DNA of 64,000 nucleotides from CAG-791 sp045117315 (GTDB lineage Bacteria; Bacillota; Clostridia; Lachnospirales; Lachnospiraceae), in assembly GCA_045117315.1 (NCBI GenBank), contig JBGUNJ010000204.1, forward strand, positions 1 through 64,000. Reading direction: 5' to 3'. Shown one piece after another: positions 9,811 through 17,103 of this stretch (position 1 is the stretch's first letter; every line of letters starts with the position of its first letter). Both the position numbers and the translations under genes were made by a program. The notes under the pieces were generated by a model. That model was not told the origin of the DNA. It made no database searches and saw only the letters and a list, made by a program, of their open reading frames with translations.

Positions 9811-10743
9811 ATGAATGAAAATAAAGACTACATGATTCGTGCTGTAGCCGCGGATGCCCAGATCCGTGCTTTCGCGGTCACTTCCCGAAACCTGACAGAA
9901 AAGGCCAGACAGGCCCACAATACCAGTCCCATTGCCACAGCCGCCCTCGGACGCGCCATGTCAGGCGCCCTGATGATGGCCGAGATGCTCAAAGGTCCCC
10001 GCGACCTGCTCACCATCCAGATTGACGGGGACGGTCCCATGCAGGGCCTGGTGGTCACGGCGGACAACCACGGCCATGTCAAAGGATATGTCAAGAATCC
10101 CAATGTCATCCTTCCGCCCAACGCGCAGGGACACCTGAATGTCGGCGGGGCAGTCGGAAAGGGCACCCTCACCGTGATCCGGGATATGAATCTCAAAGAT
10201 CCTTATATCGGCCAGATTCCCCTGGTGACAGGCGAGATCGCCGAGGACCTGACGGCTTACTACGCACAGTCGGAGCAGATTCCTTCCGCTGTGGGACTCG
10301 GTGTGCTCATGAGCAAAGACAACACTGTCCGCAGAGCGGGAGGCTTTGTCGTACAGCTCATGCCCTTCGCGGATGACGAAGTGATTGCCCGTCTGGAAGA
10401 AAATATCCGTAAAATCTCTTCAGTCACAAACATCCTGGCAGAGGAGAATACACCCGAACACCTTCTGAAGGTTGTCCTGGAAGGATTTGAACCGGAAATT
10501 ACATCCCGGGAGGATGTCAGCTTTTTCTGCAACTGCAGCAAAGAAAGATTCGCCCGCGGACTGATCCTTCTCGGAAAAGATGAGCTGGAGAACATCATCA
10601 GCGAGGGAAAGGATATAGAGCTCAAGTGCCAGTTCTGCAACAGCTCCTACAATTTTTCCACGGATGAGGTCAGGAAACTTCTGCCCCGCACACAGGTTTC
10701 CGAATCGGATGCGGAACCGCAGACCGAATCCGAGGATTCATGA
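9811..10743 (+). CDS. hslO: Hsp33 redox-regulated chaperone
   Basis: A 310-residue cytoplasmic holdase. It is kept inactive by zinc bound to four cysteines and is activated by disulfide formation during oxidative or bleach stress. The N-terminal domain begins MIRAVAADAQIRAFAV shortly after the start, as is typical. The C-terminal switch has the CxC...CxxC pattern, C240/C242 (FCNCS) and C273/C276 (KCQFC), all present. The length is slightly above the usual 290-295 because of an acidic tail after residue 295. No strong ribosome binding site is visible, but the first ATG matches the family N-terminus. It stands alone, flanked by repeat-rich spacers. Confidence 0.97.
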   Translation: MNENKDYMIRAVAADAQIRAFAVTSRNLTEKARQAHNTSPIATAALGRAMSGALMMAEMLKGPRDLLTIQIDGDGPMQGLVVTADNHGHVKGYVKNPNVILPPNAQGHLNVGGAVGKGTLTVIRDMNLKDPYIGQIPLVTGEIAEDLTAYYAQSEQIPSAVGLGVLMSKDNTVRRAGGFVVQLMPFADDEVIARLEENIRKISSVTNILAEENTPEHLLKVVLEGFEPEITSREDVSFFCNCSKERFARGLILLGKDELENIISEGKDIELKCQFCNSSYNFSTDEVRKLLPRTQVSESDAEPQTESEDS

Positions 10744-10905
10744 GAACTTATCAAATTTGATGAAAATCACTTAAGTTCTCATAAGATTCATGATAAATCA
10801 CGAAAACCACTTAAGATCTCACAAGATTTATACAAATCATGAAAATCACTTGAGATTCTTTAAAAATCATGAATATTCCTCATGATTTATGAGAATACAT
10901 GAGGA
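10742..10905. repeat. degenerate repeats after hslO; remainder of the spacer
   Basis: Four to five diverged units related to 'atcatgaaaatcacttaaga' + 'ttctcataag' start at the hslO stop codon. The first pair forms an inverted repeat GAGAACTTA...TAAGTTCTC that could act as a transcription stop. Further on, 10993-11019 holds a good hairpin (CCGGAAGCTCCA/TGGAGCTTCGG) without a T-run. No gene was seen in 10744-11181. Confidence 0.65.
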
Positions 10906-11181
10906 TTGCAAAACAAAGTACATCTTATTATAATGATATCGATTTTTTGATACTTCCGGAGTAATCCGAGTAATAATAACATATACCCTGCGCCGGAAGC
11001 TCCATGTGTGGAGCTTCGGACGGATCAGCTCAGCTCCGCAGAAAAACCCTTCGGGCTGCCCGCGGCTGTATAAAGCCTGTAAGAGCGGGAACTGCGCAGA
11101 GGGAAAAGCGGGGCGCAGGACTCGCGGTCAGATTATATATCACGCGGGTTCTGAATATATAGGATAAAGAGGACAAATAGA

Positions 11182-13014
11182 ATGTATTGTGCAAAATGTG
11201 GCGCCAGGCTGGCAGACGGCGCCAAAAAGTGTGACGAGTGCGGCAATGCCGTGCGCGTGCGTCCCGCTGTTGCATCCGGAAAACGTTCAGAGATAGCTTT
11301 TGATTATGCTCCCGGCAATCTGAATAAAGCGGACAATTCCAAAGAAAAGTCCGGCGATTATTTTCCTGTGGATCAGGAAGTCAAAGATCCCGCTTTTTGT
11401 GAAGAGCCGGGGGAAAATGTCGATGTTCAGTCGATCATAAGGATTGCGCATGGAGAAGAGCCGGCTTCCAAAAAGGAGAGCTCTGATCCCGAGGACGGAA
11501 AAAAGCCGGCGTCCAAAAAGGAGAGTTCTGATCCTGAGGACGGGAAAAAACCGGTTTCCAAAAAGAAAGTCTCTGAGTCTGAGAACGGAAAAAAGCCGGC
11601 TTCCAAAAAGAAAGTCTCTGAGTCTGAGAATGGAAAAAAGCCGGTTTCCAAAAAGAAGAGTTCTGAGTCTGAGAACGGAAAAAAGCCGGTTCCCAAAAAG
11701 ACAGTCTCCAATCCTGAAGAAGGAAAAAGGCCCGTGATCTCAAACGGCGGGGGAAGGCTTCGTTACGGCGCAGTCACTCCCCTGGAGAAAGTGCGCCGCC
11801 GGATCGCCGAAATAAGGCATCATCTGGAAGAAACGGCGGAAGAAAAGCGCATGAGCAGGCACATAGAGCGCGCAGCCAGGCACTATGAAGAGCTCGGAGC
11901 TCCTGCCACACCGATTTTAATTTCATCAGTGAAAAAGACCGGGGAATCCCGGAAACCTGCTGTCGATGCTGTGATCCCGGCACAGGAGGCAAAGCAGGCT
12001 GCGAACGGGCACGAAGAAAAAGTCCGTGCGCAGCAGGAAAAACAGACACGGGAAACCGGCGGACAGGCCGAACATGAAAAGACAGTCGACATTCTGTCCT
12101 CGAAGAGTGAGGTGACACCCTCTCAGAAAAACGTTCCGACCGGGCAGAAGGCGCATGCGGAGTATGCTGAAACTGTTGGGCAGGCTGTTTTGAAAGAAGA
12201 AATCCCTGATACAGAAGCAACCGCAGAGGTTGGAATTCCGGAAAGAAATGTATCCGCAGAGGCCGGAACTCCTGAAAGAGAAGTATCCGCAGAGGGCACT
12301 GCTCCTGAAAGAAAAGTATCCGCAGAGGGTCCTGCTCTGGAAATAGAAACGGCAACAGAGAGTGAAGCCCTGCAAGGTGAGGCAGCCGGGAGAAAGGCTG
12401 TCGAGGAAAAAATCCTGGCCGAACAGAAAGCAAGGGCTGAGCAGAAAGCTCTCGCCGACAGGGAAGCCGCTGAGAGAGAAGCTGTCGAGAGAAAGGCCGC
12501 CGAAGAGAAGATCCTGGCCGAACAGAAGGCCCGCAAAGCCCTGGAGGAACAGGAGCGCAGGGACCGTGAAAGACTTGCGCGCAAGAACGCCGCAGTCGCG
12601 GAAAGAACTCTCTCGGAAGAGGAAAAGCAGCTTCAGGAAGCCCGCCGTATCCGCAGGTATTACGAAGAGGAACCCGATGCGATGGAACTCTTCCTCGACA
12701 AATTCGGACTTACCAAGGAGACCGGGGTCAAGATCGCAACGCTCTTCCTGATCGTTGTTCTCAGCCTGATTTATGTGATCGGCCGCGGCAGATCCGGCGG
12801 AAGCAGCAGTCCTTCACCTTCCGGTGAGGGCGCCGCAGGAGAAACCTTCTCTGTCTCCCCCGAATCAGAAGACGATGGCGGCAGCGGCGTTTTTGATGAC
12901 AGTGATCTTCCGACCGGCGGCGGAGACTTCGAGAATTCTCAATCCGACAAAGACACAGACGCGCAGCAGGAAGGACCTGATACACAGGAACCGACTGAGA
13001 ACGAAGCGCCGTAA
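11182..13014 (+). CDS. zinc-ribbon membrane protein with Lys/Glu-rich repeats
   Basis: A 610-residue protein of unknown function. It begins with a zinc ribbon (CAKCGARLADGAKKCDECG, four Cys in residues 3-21). Six to seven 15-residue units of the type KKPVSKKKSSESENG follow at about residues 93-180. A long charged, coiled-coil-like stretch rich in AEQKARAEREA runs to about residue 500. One transmembrane helix (ATLFLIVVLSLIYVIG) lies near residue 530, then a Ser/Gly/Asp-rich tail. Topology would put the ribbon and charged region in the cytoplasm and the tail outside. The class of zinc-ribbon plus single-helix proteins recurs four more times in this window. GAGGACAAATAG supplies the ribosome binding site. 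It is likely a real expressed gene; no function is assigned. Confidence 0.75.
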   Translation: MYCAKCGARLADGAKKCDECGNAVRVRPAVASGKRSEIAFDYAPGNLNKADNSKEKSGDYFPVDQEVKDPAFCEEPGENVDVQSIIRIAHGEEPASKKESSDPEDGKKPASKKESSDPEDGKKPVSKKKVSESENGKKPASKKKVSESENGKKPVSKKKSSESENGKKPVPKKTVSNPEEGKRPVISNGGGRLRYGAVTPLEKVRRRIAEIRHHLEETAEEKRMSRHIERAARHYEELGAPATPILISSVKKTGESRKPAVDAVIPAQEAKQAANGHEEKVRAQQEKQTRETGGQAEHEKTVDILSSKSEVTPSQKNVPTGQKAHAEYAETVGQAVLKEEIPDTEATAEVGIPERNVSAEAGTPEREVSAEGTAPERKVSAEGPALEIETATESEALQGEAAGRKAVEEKILAEQKARAEQKALADREAAEREAVERKAAEEKILAEQKARKALEEQERRDRERLARKNAAVAERTLSEEEKQLQEARRIRRYYEEEPDAMELFLDKFGLTKETGVKIATLFLIVVLSLIYVIGRGRSGGSSSPSPSGEGAAGETFSVSPESEDDGGSGVFDDSDLPTGGGDFENSQSDKDTDAQQEGPDTQEPTENEAP

Positions 13015-13027
13015 TCAGAAGCGGTAC

Positions 13028-13160
13028 AGCTTACGGAGAACGAAGCGCCGTAATAAACGAAGTTTTGAAAAAAACAGAACAGCTACAGCGAACGAAGTTC
13101 TTTAATTAATGTATTTTTATAAAATAAAAGGACAGCTTACGGAGAACGAAGCACCATAGC
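13028..13160. repeat. three diverged copies of the preceding gene's 3' end
   Basis: The end of the zinc-ribbon gene, 'gagaacgaagcgccgtaa' with its stop codon, recurs at 13035-13053 (perfect), at about 13088-13105 (diverged) and at 13131-13159 (ends in TAG), preceded by 'cagcttacg' in two of them. The copies fill the spacer up to the ribosome binding site of the transporter gene. Confidence 0.8.
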
Positions 13161-13191
13161 AAAAAAGCAGGAAAGTAAAGGTATCGTAATT

Positions 13192-14547
13192 ATGCAAAGA
13201 GAATCTTTGGGCAGTCGTTTGGGATTTATACTGATCAGCGCGGGCTGCGCGATCGGTATTGGTAATGTATGGAGATTTCCGTATTTGTGCGGACAGTACG
13301 GCGGTGGCGCATTCGTGCTTGTCTACCTGTTTTTCCTCTTCATCCTGGGTCTTCCGGCAATGTGCATGGAGTTTTCTGTCGGACGTGCCAGCCAGACCAG
13401 TCCCATAAGCATGTATCAGAAGCTTGAGCCCGAAGGTTCCAAATGGCATCTTCACGGCATTGCCTGCCTGGCAGGCAACTACATTCTGATGATGTTCTAC
13501 ACCACCGTCGCGGGATGGATGGTTCAGTATTTCTTCCAGGAAATCAGAGGAACATTTGTCGGACTGGACCCTGACGGTGTAGCCAATGTCTTTTCACAGA
13601 GCCTCGAGAATCCTGCCATGCAGGTGGGCTTTATGGGACTTGTTGTCCTGATGGGCTGTTTCGTCAACATGAGAGGCCTGCAGGCCGGACTGGAGCGCGT
13701 GACCAAGGTCATGATGATCGCCCTGATCATCATTATGATGATTCTTGCTGTGAACAGCCTCTTCCTGCCCGGGGCATCTGAGGGAATCCGCTATCTGCTT
13801 ATCCCTGATTTCAAGAGAATGCAGGAAGCCGGAATCTGGAACGTGATCGCGGCTGCAATGAACCAGTCGTTCTTTACACTCAGTGTCGGCATCGGTTCCA
13901 TGGCTATTTTCGGAAGCTATATCGGAAGAGAGCGGTCTCTGTTCGGAGAGTCCGTCAACGTCGTTCTGCTGGATACATTTGTCGCGATCTGCTCCGGCCT
14001 GATCATCATCCCCGCATGCTTTGCGTACGGTGTTGAGGCGGGCGCAGGCCCCAGCCTGATCTTCATCACCCTTCCCAACATTTTCAACAACATGCCTCTG
14101 GGAAGAGTCTGGGGAAGCCTGTTCTTTGTCTTCATGTCCTTCGCGGCATTCTCCACAGTTCTGGCTGTGTTTGAGAACATCATGGCCATGTGCATGGATC
14201 TGTTCGGATGGAGCAGATTCAAGTCCGGACTGTTTAATATTTTCGCGATCTTCATCGGATCCCTGCCCTGCGCTCTGGGATTCAATGTACTCTCCTGGAT
14301 CCAGCCCCTCGGAGAGGGCACCGGGGTCCTCGACCTCGAAGACTATATCGTCAGCAACTATCTGCTGCCTCTCGGCGCCCTGGTCTTTGTCCTTTTCTGC
14401 ACCCGCAAAATCGGATGGGGATGGGATAATTTCAAGAAGGAAGCCAATGAGGGCGAGGGCATGAAGATACATGACTGGATGAAACCCTACATCACATGGG
14501 TCCTGCCTGTCCTGATTATTATCGTCTTTATCAAGGGAATAATCTGA
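13192..14547 (+). CDS. NSS-family sodium-dependent amino acid transporter
   Basis: A 451-residue polytopic membrane protein of the neurotransmitter:sodium symporter family (LeuT/MhsT fold), which imports amino acids with sodium ions. The TM1 signature GSRLGFILISAGCAIGIGN runs straight into VWRFPYLCG, both characteristic of the family. The length is close to that of bacterial members with 11 helices such as MhsT. Substrate residues cannot be interpreted reliably by eye. The start ATG at 13192 fits the usual N-terminus (xREsxGSRLGF). Downstream, the next gene begins 32 bases after the stop and may be in the same transcript. Confidence 0.95.
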   Translation: MQRESLGSRLGFILISAGCAIGIGNVWRFPYLCGQYGGGAFVLVYLFFLFILGLPAMCMEFSVGRASQTSPISMYQKLEPEGSKWHLHGIACLAGNYILMMFYTTVAGWMVQYFFQEIRGTFVGLDPDGVANVFSQSLENPAMQVGFMGLVVLMGCFVNMRGLQAGLERVTKVMMIALIIIMMILAVNSLFLPGASEGIRYLLIPDFKRMQEAGIWNVIAAAMNQSFFTLSVGIGSMAIFGSYIGRERSLFGESVNVVLLDTFVAICSGLIIIPACFAYGVEAGAGPSLIFITLPNIFNNMPLGRVWGSLFFVFMSFAAFSTVLAVFENIMAMCMDLFGWSRFKSGLFNIFAIFIGSLPCALGFNVLSWIQPLGEGTGVLDLEDYIVSNYLLPLGALVFVLFCTRKIGWGWDNFKKEANEGEGMKIHDWMKPYITWVLPVLIIIVFIKGII

Positions 14548-14579
14548 CCGCCCATATTGGAAAGGATAACACACGGAAA

Positions 14580-16010
14580 ATGCAGTCTGTACAAAACGGC
14601 ACAACTGAAAATGTTTCCGCGAAAAAGACAGCGCGGCGGGGAAAACTATGGATTTTTCCGGTCGTGCTTCTTTTGTGTGTCCTGGCTGCTGTCCTGGGAG
14701 GTCTCCTGATCTACCGTTTCTACACGCCTTTGGAGTACACCGAGAGCGAGGTCAATGAATATGTCAGGGACATTTACGGCGATTCATGGAAACTCCAGAA
14801 GCAGACCCCTCTCTCTGATGAAAGAGGACAGGGGATCCGCTACCTCTACGCCAATGGAGACGGGGACAGTTTTTCCGTTTTCTCTATTTCAGTGCCGGTC
14901 TACGAGAACGGCGAGGCTACCGGGCGCTGGGAAAAAGCTTTGTCCGACAATTATTTCAGCACCGTGATCGAAAAAAACATGAAGGCGCTGAAAAAAATTG
15001 AAAAGAAGCTTAATAAGAACCCGGAAATCCGTATGGAAATAGAGAAAACGGGAGATGAATCCGGAATCTACGGGGCTTCCTATACTTTCAGAATGTATCT
15101 GGAGACCAACACCTGCTTTGAAGAGGCAGCCAAAACTTTGCAGAAGATGGACAAACTCTTTTCATTCTCCTGCGGGGCAGGCACACCGCCCTACGACCAG
15201 ATGCGCAAGGAGAATCCGGATGTGCGGATCTATCTGAAACCCGAAAAATCAGGCCCCGCCGCAGATGTGATCTCCTCATCCGCCCCCATTGTCCGCAAGG
15301 GGGATGGTGACAGCATTCCCAATCTGTCAGCTGACTGGAGCGCGTCCGGAGAGCGTGAAAAATACCGCATCAGCACGATTCCCTTCACGGACGCAACATC
15401 ATCTTCCCGCCTTCAGGCCGAAGATGTCTTGATCCGTATTGAAAATGATTACGTGGATGCCGCGAAAACATTCGGCAAGACCTGTTATGCGGCTCCCGCG
15501 GAACTCAAGGACAAATACCCGGCCCCGGAGCTTTCCCTGGTCAATATAGGCGGGCATAAACTCAAGGCTTCCGACAACGGCGGCTATAAGTTCTATTATC
15601 ACCGGGGGACCGGCACCTACTGGCTGGCCGGACTCGACGTCTGTGAGGACTTCGACGGAAATCCCTTCGGGGACTACTCCGGAAGAGGGACTTTCGCCAA
15701 ACTGATCGATTACCTGGGCGGCAGCTACAGCTGTGACAAATGGAAGAGCGGATGGAAAATCGGCAACAATCAGTGGACCGCCGAGGCGGAGACTGAAAAG
15801 ACCGGAAAGAGCCCCTATACCTACAAGGGCATGACCCTCTTCAGGAACGGGAACAACGAAAACCTGGACCCGATACCGAAAATCTTCGAGGGCACAGGAG
15901 CCCTTCCCTCCGGCAGACCCTACAGCATCAGAGACCTGATCCGCATGCTGGACGTCCGCATAACGATCAATCAGAAAGATATGACGGCTGTAATGTTCAG
16001 GAATTTCTAG
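14580..16010 (+). CDS. membrane-anchored protein of unknown function
   Basis: A 476-residue protein with a short basic N-terminus and a single hydrophobic helix (WIFPVVLLLCVLAAVLGGLLIY) near residues 22-45. The rest should be extracellular. It contains a Lys/Glu-rich segment near residues 135-160 and a C-terminal region rich in Gly, Tyr and Trp, without a motif I recognise. I chose ATG 14580, preceded by GGAAAGGATAACACACGGAAA. A longer frame from 14496 would overlap the transporter gene and put 28 unlikely residues in front of the membrane anchor. It may be cotranscribed with the NSS transporter, but no partnership is evident. Confidence 0.75.
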   Translation: MQSVQNGTTENVSAKKTARRGKLWIFPVVLLLCVLAAVLGGLLIYRFYTPLEYTESEVNEYVRDIYGDSWKLQKQTPLSDERGQGIRYLYANGDGDSFSVFSISVPVYENGEATGRWEKALSDNYFSTVIEKNMKALKKIEKKLNKNPEIRMEIEKTGDESGIYGASYTFRMYLETNTCFEEAAKTLQKMDKLFSFSCGAGTPPYDQMRKENPDVRIYLKPEKSGPAADVISSSAPIVRKGDGDSIPNLSADWSASGEREKYRISTIPFTDATSSSRLQAEDVLIRIENDYVDAAKTFGKTCYAAPAELKDKYPAPELSLVNIGGHKLKASDNGGYKFYYHRGTGTYWLAGLDVCEDFDGNPFGDYSGRGTFAKLIDYLGGSYSCDKWKSGWKIGNNQWTAEAETEKTGKSPYTYKGMTLFRNGNNENLDPIPKIFEGTGALPSGRPYSIRDLIRMLDVRITINQKDMTAVMFRNF

Positions 16011-16167
16011 GATGCCGTCCCGGACATTTTGATCCTGATTATCGAAACCGCACGTAAAACCCCGGCAGACAAACCATAGTCATCCGCGGGTACATTACGA
16101 TTGAGATGTCACACTTGTGGTCATGGGTGAGTGTCCGCAGACATGTATGATTAAAGCCTGTAAAAAG

Positions 16168-16214
16168 AGAAAGCGCACAAAGACGAACAGATCATTCGGC
16201 TTTATGCGCTTTCT
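16168..16214. other. stem-loop downstream of the anchored-protein gene
   Basis: AGAAAGCGCA pairs with TGCGCTTTCT around a 27-base loop, in which CAAAG/CTTTA can extend the stem. There is no clean T-run, so the assignment as a terminator is uncertain. Confidence 0.45.
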
Positions 16215-16341
16215 GTATCTGAATTCCTGTATCTGAAAATGCTTTCTGTATCTGAATTCCTGTATCTGAAAAAGCTTTCTGTATCTGAATTCCTGTATCT
16301 GAAAATACTTTCTGTATCTAAATTCCTGTATCTAAAAAATG
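16209..16341. repeat. 33-base tandem repeat array, four copies
   Basis: The unit 'ctttctgtatctgaattcct' + 'gtatctgaaaatg' repeats with an exact 33-base period (copies at 16209, 16242, 16275 and 16308), itself containing an internal duplication of 'ctgtatctgaa'. The copies are contiguous with no unique spacers. The remaining 16011-16167 of this 349-base spacer shows no gene. Confidence 0.9.
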
Positions 16342-16359
16342 GAGGAATGAAACCGTAGA

Positions 16360-16962
16360 ATGAAAAACAACAGAACAATTCGCAGAAAGGTCCTGACCGC
16401 GCTCACCCTTTTCTGGATGCTGTTCATCTTTACCATGTCTTCAGCTGTAAGTACGGTGTCCGACTACCAGAGTGACAGCTTTATAGATTTTCTCTGTACC
16501 ATTTTTGTAAAAGGCTACACGGAAATGCCTCCCGCCAAAAAGATGGAACTGCAGGACAAGGGCACCTTTCCGGTCAGAAAATGTGCCCACATGACGGAAT
16601 ATGCCATACTGGGCGCACTGCTTTCACTCACAATCACTGAATATCTGCAGGATTCCGATTCTGCTCAGCAAAAAAGACTCGGCAAATCCGCACCGCGGAA
16701 AGAGCAAAGTAATTCAGAATCGCAGACCAAACAGAGCAGTTTCGCCTCGAAAATTCTGCGCCTGGCGGTTTTTATCGGATTCCTCTATGCCTGCACGGAT
16801 GAATTCCACCAGACTTTTGTTCCGGGGCGGTCGGGAGAATTCAGGGATATCCTGATCGACACATTCGGAGTCTTGCTGGGAACCCTGATCATCACCCGCC
16901 TTCTTCCTTCACTTGCACGGCACAGAACTGCAGAGGGTAAAACCGGTCAGAAGTATAACTGA
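16360..16962 (+). CDS. VanZ-family membrane protein
   Basis: A 200-residue protein with about four hydrophobic segments. It matches the VanZ family through RKCAHMTEYAILGALL near residue 75 and ACTDEFHQTFVPGRSGEF with RDILIDTFG near residues 145-170. VanZ-like proteins are integral membrane proteins linked in one case to low-level teicoplanin resistance; their biochemical role is generally unknown. A polar insert (residues about 100-125, Gln/Ser/Lys-rich) separates the second and third membrane segments. GGAGGAATGAAACCGTAGA precedes the ATG. It is not next to any van operon, although two VanY-type genes lie upstream at 2033-7524. Confidence 0.9.
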   Translation: MKNNRTIRRKVLTALTLFWMLFIFTMSSAVSTVSDYQSDSFIDFLCTIFVKGYTEMPPAKKMELQDKGTFPVRKCAHMTEYAILGALLSLTITEYLQDSDSAQQKRLGKSAPRKEQSNSESQTKQSSFASKILRLAVFIGFLYACTDEFHQTFVPGRSGEFRDILIDTFGVLLGTLIITRLLPSLARHRTAEGKTGQKYN

Positions 16963-17047
16963 CCCGGCATAGAAATGACCCGGCATAGAAATGATCCGGC
17001 ATAGAAATCATCCGGCATCTAAATGATCCGACATAGAAATGATCCGG
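16957..17047. repeat. 16-base tandem repeats starting at the vanZ-like stop codon
   Basis: Six units of 'gacccggcatagaaat' with minor changes run from the TGA of the preceding gene (the stop is inside the first unit junction) to about 17047. They separate the vanZ-like gene from the convergent uvrA-like gene. Confidence 0.85.
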
Positions 17048-17103
17048 CGCAGAACCGGGCGCAAAACATGCCGGACGTAAAAGAGTCTCCGCGCAGCGCC
17101 CGA

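Noticed and set aside
16021..16167. Possible small RNA or riboswitch before the vanZ-like gene
   Set aside because: Only one imperfect stem was found, and no known riboswitch core was recognised.
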